From: Actinomycetes bacterium
GTDB lineage: Bacteria > Actinomycetota > Actinomycetes > Actinomycetales > Cellulomonadaceae
Assembly: GCA_021793675.1 (NCBI GenBank)
Contig: JAJYSG010000023.1
Coordinates: forward strand, 1-34,011
Length of the DNA: 34,011 bases
Direction: 5' to 3'
A model generated the notes under the pieces. The model had not been told where the DNA came from, ran no database searches, and saw only the letters and a list, made by a program, of their open reading frames with translations. A program made the position numbers and the translations under genes. Shown piece after piece: positions 7,246 to 15,028 of this stretch (positions are counted from its first letter, which is position 1; the number at the start of each line of letters is the position of its first letter).

Positions 7246-9444
7246 GTGCCACGAGGTGCCCGTCGAAGGCTGGGCCTCACCCGCTACTTCGTCGTGGTGA
7301 GCCTGGTCTCCGTCGTCGCGCTCGGGCTCGCCCTGGTGTGGGTGTCGTCGTCCGTCATGCGGGAGCAGGCCGTGCGGCTCGGCACGGTGACCGCGACCTC
7401 GGTCAGCGCGTACGCCGTGGCGCCCGTGACGGCCGAGGAGTTCCGCACCGGCATCATCAACCAGGCGACGCACAACGCGGTGGCGTCGGCGACGGCCGGG
7501 TTCAAGGGCAAGCTCGTCGAGCTGCGGCTGTGGAGCAGCGACGGCCGGCTGATGTACTCCACCGCCGAGAACACCACCACCGGCCTGCCGGACACCACCC
7601 GCTACGAGCACATCCGCGTCACCGGGCAGCCGGACGCCCAGCTCATCACGGACGTCAGGGCGGCCTCCGGCGGCCGGGCGCTCACGTCCACCGAGCAGCC
7701 CGTGCTGGACGTGTACGTGCCGGTCCGCGCCGGCGACACCGCGTCGCCCGACACCGCGGTCGGCAAGCAGCCGGCCACGGCGATCGTCGGGGCCGCCGAG
7801 GTGATGATCGACCAGACCGTGTCGCAGCAGGTGCTCGCGGACGCGGTGCGCACCGTGACCATCGTCGTCGCCGCGGGGCTGGCGCTGCTGTGGCTGCTGC
7901 TGTTCCGCACCGTGCACACCACGTCGCGCCGGCTGCAGTCGACGGCCCTGGAGAACGCCCGCCTCGCGCTGCTCGACTCGCTCACCGGCCTGCCGAACCG
8001 CCGGCTGCTGGCCGACCGGATGCGCCGCGGCATCGAGCAGGCGCGCGACGAGGGCACCCGGGTCGGCCTGGTGCTGCTGGACATCGACCGCTTCAAGGAC
8101 ATCAACGACACCCTCGGGCACGACCGTGGCGACGAGCTGCTCGAGCAGGTCGCGGACCGGATGCGCGACGGGCTGCGTGACGAGGACATCGTCGCGCGCC
8201 TCGGCGGCGACGAGTTCGCGGTGCTGCTGCCCGACGTGCGCACCGTGGCCAACGCGGAACGGCTCGCGCAGCGCATCCGCGCGCTGTTCGCCACACCGTT
8301 CCGGCTGGGTGGCATGGAGCTGCACGTCGAGCCGTCGGTCGGGGTCGCCTGCCTGCCCGACCACGCCGACGACGCCTCCTCGCTGATGCGCACCGCCGAC
8401 GTCGCGATGTACTCGGCGAAGGTGCGCCGCACCGGCGTGGCGGTCTACGACCCGGAGCAGGACCACTCGTCGCCCGCCCGGCTCGAGCTGCTGGGCGACC
8501 TGCACCGCGCGCTCGACGCGCAGGACCGCCCGGCGCCGGTCCGCTCGTCGTCGCGCGACGAGGCCGCCGAGCGCCCGGCCGACGACGCCGCGACCCGCGC
8601 ACCCTCGCCGGAGCACCCGGGCGACGACGCCCCCCCGGTGCCGGACGAGGAGCGGATGCGGCAGCTGGAGATGTACTACCAGCCCAAGGTGGACCTCTCC
8701 TCCGGCCGGGTCGTCGGGCTGGAGGCGCTCGTCCGGTGGCGGCACCCGGTGCACGGGATGCTGCTGCCGAGCTCGTTCGTCCCGCTCGCCGAGCAGTCCG
8801 GGATCATCCACGTGCTGACCGCGTTCGCGCTGCGCGAGTCGATCCGCCAGCTGGCGCTGTGGCGCGGCGAGGGACGCCGGACGCCGGTCGCCGTCAACCT
8901 GTCCGCGCACGACGTCACCAACGGCGCCGTCGTCGACCTCATCGAGCGCCTGCTCGCCGAGTACGAGGTGCCGTCCTCGCTGCTGCAGGTGGAGATCACC
9001 GAGACGGCGCTCATCGCCGACACCTCGCGCGTGGTCCCGGTCCTCGAGCGCCTCGGCGCACTCGGGGTCAAGGTGGCGATCGATGACTTCGGCATCGGCA
9101 ACACGTCGATCGCCCAGCTGCGGGAGCTGCCGGTCAACGACCTGAAGATCGACCGGCTGTTCGTCTCCGACCTGCACGACGACAACCGGGAAGGCTCGCA
9201 GCTCGTGGTCCAGGCGATGGTCGACCTGGCGCACTCGTTCGGGCTGCGCGTCATCGCCGAGGGCGTGGAGGACGCGGACACCGCCGCGATCCTCGCCCGC
9301 CTCGGGGTCGACCAGGCGCAGGGCTTCTTCTACGCGCACCCGTCGCCGGCCGGCGACGTCGCCGACGCCCACCGGCGCGTGGTGCGGCCACGGCGCGCGG
9401 TGGACGAGATGGCCGACACGCCGCCCTCGCTCCCGGTGAATTGA
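7246..9444 (+). CDS. Membrane-bound GGDEF-EAL protein (diguanylate cyclase/phosphodiesterase)
   Basis: 732 residues. It is predicted to make and/or break cyclic di-GMP at the membrane. Order: helix 1 (about 14-35), an extracytoplasmic sensor of about 170 residues, helix 2 (about 203-222), GGDEF domain, a Pro/Asp/Glu-rich linker (about 405-465), EAL domain. The A-site is intact (RLGGDEFAVLLP, GGDEF at 320-324), and an RDED inhibitory I-site lies five residues upstream. EAL residues also look complete: GLEALVRWRHP (Glu493), VNLSAHD, VEITETAL, AIDDFGIGNTS, KIDRLF, EGVED. The start is GTG 7246, with GGGAGAGG 5 bases upstream; an earlier in-frame ATG (7168) lacks this. It lies 88 bases upstream of the TasA-like gene in the same direction. 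Confidence 0.94.
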   Translation: MPRGARRRLGLTRYFVVVSLVSVVALGLALVWVSSSVMREQAVRLGTVTATSVSAYAVAPVTAEEFRTGIINQATHNAVASATAGFKGKLVELRLWSSDGRLMYSTAENTTTGLPDTTRYEHIRVTGQPDAQLITDVRAASGGRALTSTEQPVLDVYVPVRAGDTASPDTAVGKQPATAIVGAAEVMIDQTVSQQVLADAVRTVTIVVAAGLALLWLLLFRTVHTTSRRLQSTALENARLALLDSLTGLPNRRLLADRMRRGIEQARDEGTRVGLVLLDIDRFKDINDTLGHDRGDELLEQVADRMRDGLRDEDIVARLGGDEFAVLLPDVRTVANAERLAQRIRALFATPFRLGGMELHVEPSVGVACLPDHADDASSLMRTADVAMYSAKVRRTGVAVYDPEQDHSSPARLELLGDLHRALDAQDRPAPVRSSSRDEAAERPADDAATRAPSPEHPGDDAPPVPDEERMRQLEMYYQPKVDLSSGRVVGLEALVRWRHPVHGMLLPSSFVPLAEQSGIIHVLTAFALRESIRQLALWRGEGRRTPVAVNLSAHDVTNGAVVDLIERLLAEYEVPSSLLQVEITETALIADTSRVVPVLERLGALGVKVAIDDFGIGNTSIAQLRELPVNDLKIDRLFVSDLHDDNREGSQLVVQAMVDLAHSFGLRVIAEGVEDADTAAILARLGVDQAQGFFYAHPSPAGDVADAHRRVVRPRRAVDEMADTPPSLPVN

Positions 9445-9455
9445 CCGATATACCC

Positions 9456-9483
9456 TCAATGACCGAGACAGTGGTGCCGATAC
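9456..9483 (+). promoter_or_regulatory. Possible FliA/WhiG-type (sigma-28-like) promoter
   Basis: TCAA (9456-9459), a 16-base spacer, then GCCGATAC (9476-9483), compared with the known TAAA-N15/16-GCCGATAA consensus of flagellar/WhiG sigma factors. It lies 50 bases upstream of the TasA-like gene start at 9533. A separate TTGACAGG at 9488-9495 could serve as a housekeeping -35 but has no clear -10. One mismatch in each half makes this tentative. Confidence 0.35.
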
Positions 9484-9532
9484 CGCCTTGACAGGGCGCC
9501 GCCGGCGTCCGCCCGCGCACCGAGGAGCCCTC

Positions 9533-10258
9533 ATGGTCGACGATCTGCTGCAGGAGATGATCGATCCGACGCCGCCGCGCACGGACGTCTCCCGCTGGCG
9601 TCGCCTGGGGGCGACCGCCGTGATCTTCGCGCTCGCCGGGGTCGGGATCACGTCGCTGACGACGAACGCGCTGTTCACCGACCGCGAGACGACCGCCGGC
9701 GACCTGCTGACGGGCACGGTGGACCTGTCGCTCGGCAGCTTCTCGTTCACCATGCCGGACGGCGGCATGGCGCCCGGTGACGTCGTCGTGCAGCCGATCA
9801 CCGTGACCAACACCGGTTCGCTCGCGCTGCGCTACGCCGTGTCGTTCCTCGCGTCCCAGGGCACGAGCGCGACCCCGAACCCCACCAACAGCGCCGGCAC
9901 CGGTACGCCCGGCACCGGTGACCTGCGGACGGTGCTGACGCTGTCCGTGTTCCACGTGACGGACGCCCCAGGCTGCACGACGACCACTCCCGTCCCGACG
10001 GACCCGAGCGTGGCCGGCACCCAGCAGAACCTCGCGGTCAGCGCCTACACGCCGATCCTCGGCTCGCCGCAGGTCGGGCCGCAGACGGGCGACTCCGAGA
10101 TCCTCGGCGGCGGCACCGGGACGCAGACGCTGTGCGTCCGGCTGTCCATGGATCCCGCCAGCAGCAACGACTACCAGAACACCGTCGCCCACGTCTCGCT
10201 CCGGTTCGACGCCGAGCAGGTGGTGAACAACACCGCCTCCCCGACACCGACCTCGTGA
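9533..10258 (+). CDS. TasA/camelysin-like secreted protein with SipW-type signal (locus 1)
   Basis: 241 residues. After a short head with RWRR a hydrophobic core (about 25-42) leads into TTNALFTDRETTAGDLLTGT, the arrangement of SipW-processed TasA/CalY proteins. The mature part is a beta-sandwich-like domain (VDLSLGSFSF, APGDVVVQPITVTNTGSLALRYAVSF), resembling the spacing pattern of TasA/camelysin. Two Cys (PGCTTT, QTLCVRL) could form a disulfide. There is no sorting motif. The start is ATG 9533 with GAGGAG at 9522-9527. It is followed after 11 bases by its probable signal peptidase. The expected role is a surface or biofilm matrix fibre subunit; this is inferred from family and context only. 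Confidence 0.8.
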   Translation: MVDDLLQEMIDPTPPRTDVSRWRRLGATAVIFALAGVGITSLTTNALFTDRETTAGDLLTGTVDLSLGSFSFTMPDGGMAPGDVVVQPITVTNTGSLALRYAVSFLASQGTSATPNPTNSAGTGTPGTGDLRTVLTLSVFHVTDAPGCTTTTPVPTDPSVAGTQQNLAVSAYTPILGSPQVGPQTGDSEILGGGTGTQTLCVRLSMDPASSNDYQNTVAHVSLRFDAEQVVNNTASPTPTS

Positions 10259-10269
10259 GGTAGCCGCCC

Positions 10270-10995
10270 ATGGTGACCGCGGAGGACCTGGCCCAGCTCA
10301 CCGACCGGCGCGCCCCGCGCCCGCCGTGGCGGTTCTCGCGGCACCGGCGGCGGCATCGCCCGTGGTGGCTCGTCGTCGCGGGCGCGCTGCTGTGGACGGT
10401 GGTCGCCGTCGGCGGGCTGGCCTACGCGACGTCGCTCGCGGTGCCGCTGTGGTACGAGGCGCACGGACAGCGGCTGCTCATCGTCACGTCCGGGTCGATG
10501 GCGCCGCGCTTCGTGGCCGGTGACGCCGTGGTGCTGCGCGCCATCACCGACGCCTCGGAGCTCAAGGTGGACCAGGTGGTGACGTTCCGTCCCGTCGGCA
10601 GCGACACGCTCGTCACCCACCGCATCGTCGAGCTGCACCAGCTCCCGGCGCTGCAGCAGGACGCCACCACGGGCCGCATGGTGCCGGTGCTCGACGGCTC
10701 GGGGAACCCGATCCTGCAGCCCTACATCGTCACGCAGGGCGACGCGAACGCCACGCCCGACCCCGATGCCACACCGGTGAGCCGGGTGCGTGGCGTCGTG
10801 GTCGGCTGGCACCACCACTGGGGCAGCGTGCTGGCCTGGACCAGCTCGGCGCGCGGGCGGGCGACGATGCTCGTGCCACCCCTGGTGGCGCTCGGCCTGC
10901 TCGAGCTCGTCGCGATCCTGGAGGACCGGCGCCGGGCGGTACCCGCACGGCGGCCCGCCGAGGGACGGAGCTTCGATGCGCTCCTCCTCGACTGA
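10270..10995 (+). CDS. sipW: SipW-like signal peptidase I, Ser-His type (locus 1)
   Basis: A 241-residue membrane peptidase. The N-terminal anchor (about 33-60) is followed by TSGSMAPRF with catalytic Ser76. LVTHRIVE places His117 where bacterial LepB has Lys, which marks the ER/SipW (Ser-His) branch. The C-terminal box TQGDANATPDPDATPVSRVRG is characteristic of SipW. A second membrane segment (about 200-216) follows. It is expected to cut the signal of the adjacent TasA-like protein and perhaps the next gene's product. The gene overlaps the following gene by 20 bases. A second, different Ser-His peptidase is encoded at 16217-16768. Confidence 0.92.
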   Translation: MVTAEDLAQLTDRRAPRPPWRFSRHRRRHRPWWLVVAGALLWTVVAVGGLAYATSLAVPLWYEAHGQRLLIVTSGSMAPRFVAGDAVVLRAITDASELKVDQVVTFRPVGSDTLVTHRIVELHQLPALQQDATTGRMVPVLDGSGNPILQPYIVTQGDANATPDPDATPVSRVRGVVVGWHHHWGSVLAWTSSARGRATMLVPPLVALGLLELVAILEDRRRAVPARRPAEGRSFDALLLD

Positions 10996-11410
10996 TCCGC
11001 GGCGGCAGCGCGACACCGGCACATGGCTCCGCCTGACGCTCGTCGCGGCGCTCGTCACGGCGGCGCTCGTCGCGCCCGCGGCCGGGATCGTCCGGACCGG
11101 GGCGCTCTCCACCGACTCGGCGACCGTCACGTTCACCGTGGTTCCCAGCGCGCCGGCCGCGACGGCGACGAGCTCGACGACCACGACCACGACCGGCACA
11201 GCCACGGCGACCGCCACCGCGACCGCCACGCCCAGCGCGACGACGGCCACGCCGGCGGCGCTGCTGGCCCGCGCAGCCGTGCTGCAGCCGACGGCCGCCA
11301 CGCCCACGCCCACGCCCACGCCCACGACGATCCAGCTGCCCTTCTCGGCGCTGACGACGACCCGCACGCCGCGGCACTGGTCCTGGCCGTTCGGGCGCGA
11401 CGGACGCTAG
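10976..11410 (+). CDS. Thr/Ala-rich secreted protein of unknown function (locus 1)
   Basis: 144 residues. A basic head (PRRQRD) and hydrophobic core (about 18-38) lead to TGALSTDSATVTF, which keeps the [T/S]-D feature of the other SipW-type proteins here. The mature chain is low complexity: Thr/Ala runs (about 60-80) from an ACC/GCC repeat and a TPTPTPT stretch (about 110-116), ending in HWSWPFGRDGR. The start is ATG 10976 with GAGGGACGGAG upstream; it overlaps the signal peptidase by 20 bases, so translation is coupled. It resembles a disordered wall-spanning or linker protein. I do not recognise a family. Confidence 0.65.
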   Translation: MRSSSTDPRRQRDTGTWLRLTLVAALVTAALVAPAAGIVRTGALSTDSATVTFTVVPSAPAATATSSTTTTTTGTATATATATATPSATTATPAALLARAAVLQPTAATPTPTPTPTTIQLPFSALTTTRTPRHWSWPFGRDGR

Positions 11411-11542
11411 GCAACCGGACCGCACCCCGGTGACCGCGCCGGCTGACACCCCCCACGGCGGCGGCGGCCTGATGCGGAATAGCGCGCCGGATCGCCGGGT
11501 TGAGACGGCCGTTCATGCAAACGCATAGATCGTGAGGCGACC

Positions 11543-12724
11543 ATGCAGTTCGGCATCTTCTCCGTCGGCGACGTCACCACCGACCCGACGACCGGCCGCA
11601 CCCCGGACGACACCGAGCGGGTGCGCAACATCCTGACGATCGCCGAGCACGCCGACGCCGCGGGCCTGGACGTCTTCGCCACCGGCGAGCACCACAACCC
11701 GCCGTTCGTCCCGTCGTCGCCGACGACGATGCTCGGCTACCTCGCCGGCCGCACCCAGCACATCACGCTGTCCACCGCGACCACGCTCATCACCACCAAC
11801 GACCCTGTCCGGCTGGCCGAGGAGTACGCGATGCTCCAGGTGATCAGCGACGGCCGGATGGATCTCATGATGGGCCGCGGCAACACCGGGCCGGTCTACC
11901 CGTGGTTCGGCCGCGACATCCGGCAGGGCATCCCGCTGGCGATCGAGAACTACGCGCTGCTGCGCCGGCTGTGGACCGAGGACGTCGTCGACTGGAGCGG
12001 CAAGTTCCGCACCCCGCTGCAAGGCTTCACCTCCACGCCGCGGCCGCTCGACGGCGTGCCGCCGTTCGTCTGGCACGGCTCGATCCGTTCGCCCGAGATC
12101 GCCGAGCAGGCGGCGTACTACGGCGACGGGTTCCTCCACAACGCGATCTTCTGGCCGATGGAGCACACCGCGGCGATGGTCAGCTTCTACCGCGAGCGGT
12201 TCGAGCACCACGGCCACGGCCGCGCCGACCAGGCGATCGTCGGGCTCGGCGGCCAGGTGTTCATGCGACCCCGCTCGCAGGACGCGTGGCGCGAGTTCCT
12301 CCCCTACTTCCACGAGGCCCCGGTCTACGGTCACGGCCCGTCGATGGAGGAGTTCACCCGCGAGACGCCGCTCACCGTCGGGTCGCCGCAGCAGGTGATC
12401 GACCGGTACGGAGCCTTCTGGGAGCAGGTGGGCCACTACCAGCGCCAGCTGTTCCTCATGGACCACGCCGGCCTGCCGCTGAAGACCGTGCTGGAGCAGA
12501 TCGACATCCTCGCGACCGAGGTGGTCCCGGTGCTGCGCCGGGAGGCCGAGCTTCGTCGTCCCGCCGGCGTGCCGGCGAACCCGCCCACGCACGCCGAGAT
12601 GGTCGCCGCCGCCCGCGCCGCGGGGCAGGTGCACACGCAGGCCGTCGCCGCCGCCGACCACTGGACGGGCAGGGCCGCGGAGGACGACGTCGAGGCGGCG
12701 GACGCGGTGACGGTCCGCACCTGA
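11543..12724 (+). CDS. Luciferase-like (LLM class) flavin-dependent monooxygenase, CE1758-type
   Basis: 393 residues with the bacterial-luciferase TIM-barrel pattern: MQFGIFSVGD at the first strand, ATGEHHNPPF, LSTATTLITTNDPVRLAEEYAMLQVISDGRMDLMMGRGNTGPVYPWFG in pieces along the FMN-binding face, and WHGSIRSPEIAEQAAYYGDG. Such enzymes oxidise an organic substrate with reduced FMN and O2; the substrate is unknown. With the FMN reductase downstream it forms the actinobacterial LLM duo (CE1758/CE1759 type), a two-component monooxygenase. The start is ATG 11543 with GTGAGG upstream. The last ~25 residues are acidic and variable. Confidence 0.92.
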   Translation: MQFGIFSVGDVTTDPTTGRTPDDTERVRNILTIAEHADAAGLDVFATGEHHNPPFVPSSPTTMLGYLAGRTQHITLSTATTLITTNDPVRLAEEYAMLQVISDGRMDLMMGRGNTGPVYPWFGRDIRQGIPLAIENYALLRRLWTEDVVDWSGKFRTPLQGFTSTPRPLDGVPPFVWHGSIRSPEIAEQAAYYGDGFLHNAIFWPMEHTAAMVSFYRERFEHHGHGRADQAIVGLGGQVFMRPRSQDAWREFLPYFHEAPVYGHGPSMEEFTRETPLTVGSPQQVIDRYGAFWEQVGHYQRQLFLMDHAGLPLKTVLEQIDILATEVVPVLRREAELRRPAGVPANPPTHAEMVAAARAAGQVHTQAVAAADHWTGRAAEDDVEAADAVTVRT

Positions 12725-12748
12725 CCGGACCGCGACCGGGCCCCGCCC

Positions 12749-12809
12749 ACCCTCTCTCCGTCCACCCTCTCTCATCCCCCTCCCTCCTCCCCCCTCCCTC
12801 CTCCTCCCC
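12749..12809. repeat. Polypyrimidine tract
   Basis: About 60 bases of nearly pure C/T with TCCCTCCTCC-type units follow the monooxygenase gene and run directly into the left arm of the 20-base hairpin at 12807. It resembles the tract at 24-80. Confidence 0.7.
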
Positions 12810-12862
12810 GCAACGTCCGAGAGTTGGGGGGCCCTGGGCCAGCAACTCTCGGACGTTGCGGG
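12807..12862. repeat. Perfect 20-base inverted repeat (hairpin 1)
   Basis: Left arm 12807-12826, right arm 12843-12862, no mismatches, loop of 16 bases. The core is AACGTCCGAGAGTTG on the left and its complement on the right. It lies 83 bases after the monooxygenase stop and could end or stabilise its transcript; there is no U-run. A second hairpin with nearly the same core follows. Confidence 0.9.
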
Positions 12863-12875
12863 TGGGTCGTCGACG

Positions 12876-12919
12876 ACGTCCGAGGAATCAGGGGTGCTGA
12901 CCATGCGTTCCTCGGACGT
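12876..12919. repeat. 12-base inverted repeat (hairpin 2), same core
   Basis: ACGTCCGAGGAA at 12876-12887 and TTCCTCGGACGT at 12908-12919, loop of 20 bases. With hairpin 1 this gives four copies of ACGTCCGAG/CTCGGACGT in about 110 bases just upstream of the FMN reductase start, either as an operator-like array or as a dispersed hairpin family. Confidence 0.85.
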
Positions 12920-12947
12920 TGCGGCAGGTGGTGTCGAAAGGAAGTCG

Positions 12948-13562
12948 ATGAGCAAGGCGTCGATCGTCGTCGTGTCGTCCGGGGTGTCGCAGCCCTCGTC
13001 GACGCGGCTGCTGGCGGACCGGCTGGCGGAGGCAGTGTCCGACGAGCTCGCGGCGCGCGGCCGCGAGAGCGACGTGCGCGTCGTCGAGGTGCGAGAGCTG
13101 GCGCACGAGGTGGTCAACATGACCCTCACCGGCTACGCGGCCGCGCCCCTGGCCGACGCCCAGGCCGCGCTGGCGGCGGCGGACGGCGTCATCGCCGTCA
13201 CGCCGGTGTTCACGTCCGGCCCCGCGGGGATCTTCAAGTCGTTCCTGGACGTGCTCGACACCGCTGCGCTCGCCGGCACCCCGGTGCTGCTCGGCGCGAC
13301 CGGCGGGACACCCCGGCACTCGCTGGTCCTCGAGTACGCGATCCGTCCCGTCTTCACGTACCTGCACGCCGACGCCGTGCCGACCAGCGTCTTCGCCGCC
13401 ACCGACGACTGGGCGCAGGACGCGGACGACGCCAGGTCGCTGCCGGACCGCGTCCGCCGCGCGGCCGCCGAGCTGGCCGACCGCATCGCCGCCAGGCCGC
13501 CGACCCGCAGGCCGGGACGCTACGACGGCGTGCCCGACTTCGAGGACCTGCTCGGCGGCTGA
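12948..13562 (+). CDS. NAD(P)H-dependent FMN reductase, CE1759-type partner of the monooxygenase
   Basis: A 204-residue flavodoxin-like protein: first strand and FMN phosphate loop VVSSGVSQPSSTRLLADRL (about 8-26), then AAADGVIAVTPVFTSGPAGIFKSFLDVLD (about 80-108), typical of the NADPH-dependent FMN reductase fold, and LLGATGGTPRHSLVLEYAIRPVF. It should supply reduced FMN to the upstream luciferase-like enzyme. The start is ATG 12948 with AAAGGAAG about 5 bases before; an upstream in-frame ATG (12903) lies inside hairpin 2 and is not used. It ends 64 bases from the convergent hexapeptide gene. Confidence 0.9.
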   Translation: MSKASIVVVSSGVSQPSSTRLLADRLAEAVSDELAARGRESDVRVVEVRELAHEVVNMTLTGYAAAPLADAQAALAAADGVIAVTPVFTSGPAGIFKSFLDVLDTAALAGTPVLLGATGGTPRHSLVLEYAIRPVFTYLHADAVPTSVFAATDDWAQDADDARSLPDRVRRAAAELADRIAARPPTRRPGRYDGVPDFEDLLGG

Positions 13563-13626
13563 GCCCGGCACACGGAACGGGAGCGCGCGAGGCGCCGCCT
13601 GCATCCGGACCCGAGGGCGTCCCGGG

Positions 13627-14037
13627 TCAGGCCGCAGGCGTCCAGGCGGACGCCCGGCTGGACCGGTGCGCGACGGCGCGGGACGGCACCGTCGTCTCCG
13701 ACTCGACCACGGCGCGCGCTTCCACCACCGCACCGACGCCGACGCTGACGCGGCTGCCGAGCCGCGCTCCGGCGCCGACGACCGCGCCGCGACCGACGTG
13801 CACGTGCGTACCGAGCTGGGCACCAGGCTGCACCTTGGCACCCGGTTCCAGCCAGCAGTGCTCCCCGATCCGCACGTCCGCACCGACCTCGACACCGGGG
13901 TCGACCCAGGCCGAGGGGGCGACATAGGCAGACGCCGCGACCTGGGCACCCGCGGCCACCAGGCCGTCACCGTTCTGGTGCCGCCGGTACCGGACGACGG
14001 TGCCGTCGTCACGCTCGAGGTCTTCGTATCGCTTCAT
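13627..14037 (-). CDS. Left-handed beta-helix (hexapeptide repeat) protein
   Basis: 136 residues. After MKRYEDLERDDGTVVRYRRHQNGDG about 15 imperfect hexapeptide turns follow ([LIV]-G-x-x-x-x), such as VDPGVEVGADVRIGEHCWLE and VHVGRGAVVGAGARLGSRV in its middle, the left-handed beta-helix of acyl/acetyl transferases. It is short for a catalytic enzyme and no acceptor site is evident, so it could be an acyltransferase-like or structural protein. The start ATG 14037 has a weak ribosome site; a GTG further up is possible. It is the last gene of the minus-strand run of locus 2, 92 bases after the preceding stop, so co-transcription is possible but not shown. Confidence 0.75.
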   Translation of the reverse strand: MKRYEDLERDDGTVVRYRRHQNGDGLVAAGAQVAASAYVAPSAWVDPGVEVGADVRIGEHCWLEPGAKVQPGAQLGTHVHVGRGAVVGAGARLGSRVSVGVGAVVEARAVVESETTVPSRAVAHRSSRASAWTPAA

Positions 14038-14061
14038 GTTGACGATCCGAACGTGCGGCAC

Positions 14062-14118
14062 TCCTGGGATGTTCCCCCGCACGGCGGCCTGCCGACATCT
14101 CACAGCCGCATCCCAGGA
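14062..14118. repeat. 10-base inverted repeat between locus 2 and the hexapeptide gene
   Basis: TCCTGGGATG (14062-14071) and CATCCCAGGA (14109-14118), 37-base loop, in the 92-base gap between two minus-strand genes. It may separate or differentially stabilise the two parts of the transcript. There is no U-run. Confidence 0.6.
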
Positions 14119-14129
14119 CGGCGAGCCCC

Positions 14130-14972
14130 TCAGTACCGGTAGGCACAGACGGTGACGGAGTAGCTGCCCGTCCCACTGATCGACGATGGCAAGGTGCTCG
14201 CGACGACATAGCTGGACTGCTGGGGCGACAGCGCCGGCGTGAACGTGGTCGCCCAGCTGCTCCTCCCGCCTTGCACCCGACCGACCGTCGGGGTCACACG
14301 GGCGAACGCCGGAGACAGGTCGAGGGAAGCCGTCCACTGGAAGGGGAACGGCTGCGTCCCGTTGCCCGTCACCGTGGTCACCATGCACGCCGTGTCCGTG
14401 GTCCACTCCTTGCCCGTGGCCCGCGTCGTCTGGACCGTGTAGTAGCCGGCCGACGCCGACGCGGGGATCGCGGGCAAGGAAAAGTTGCAGATGGTGTCGA
14501 CCCGCGGCTGCCCTGCGGACACGAGCAACCACGACGCGGTCCCGCTGACCTCGTAGCGGTCGTTGCCGACGTCGGTCAACGTCGCGCCCAGGTTGTCGCT
14601 GTAGCCGGACGTCTGGCCGTTCCACGGCGGGACCGCCAGGTTGAGGTCGAACGACCACGGGATCGGCGTCACCGAGGTGGTGGACACGGTCACCGTGACA
14701 CACGTCGCGGCCCCCGACGACGACACGGAACCGGCCGACCAGGTGGACGACACCGAGACGCCGGGACCGGCCAGGACCGGCGCCACCTGCCACGAGCCCG
14801 AGGACGCCGACGTGGTGAAGAACGCCGGGTCGGTCCAGGCCGAGGACGTCGGCTGCGTCGCCCACCCGAGGGTCGACAGCAGAAGGACCAGGACCGCCGC
14901 GGAGCCCGTTCGCGAGCGCGCCAGGGCACGCCCGAACCACGGCCGTCGCCGGGCCGGGCGCGTCGCGCTCAT
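14130..14972 (-). CDS. SipW-type secreted protein with four cysteines (locus 2)
   Basis: 280 residues. An Arg-rich head (PARRRPWFGRALARSR), a hydrophobic core (about 24-38), then TSSAWTDPAFF (42-52), the signature shared with the other SipW-type proteins of this window. The exported part is Ser/Thr-rich and beta-rich with four Cys (ATCVTV, TICNFS, TACMVT, VCAYRY), likely two disulfides. There is no sortase motif. The start is ATG 14972 with GAGGAG about 9 bases upstream; the frame stays open upstream but overlaps the preceding gene. It lies 56 bases after the preceding gene. Its function is unknown; a surface fibre component is the best guess from context. Confidence 0.75.
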   Translation of the reverse strand: MSATRPARRRPWFGRALARSRTGSAAVLVLLLSTLGWATQPTSSAWTDPAFFTTSASSGSWQVAPVLAGPGVSVSSTWSAGSVSSSGAATCVTVTVSTTSVTPIPWSFDLNLAVPPWNGQTSGYSDNLGATLTDVGNDRYEVSGTASWLLVSAGQPRVDTICNFSLPAIPASASAGYYTVQTTRATGKEWTTDTACMVTTVTGNGTQPFPFQWTASLDLSPAFARVTPTVGRVQGGRSSWATTFTPALSPQQSSYVVASTLPSSISGTGSYSVTVCAYRY

Positions 14973-15028
14973 CCGACCTGCTCCTCTCCCGCTCGTCCCT
15001 GGTGGGGTCACAGCCGCGAGCCCACGCG

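Noticed and set aside
7138..9813. Very long (891-codon) open frame on the minus strand opposite the GGDEF-EAL gene
   Set aside because: It is the His/Arg/Asp-rich antisense shadow typical of high-GC DNA; the plus strand has full GGDEF and EAL motifs, and the frame also runs across the TasA-like gene start.
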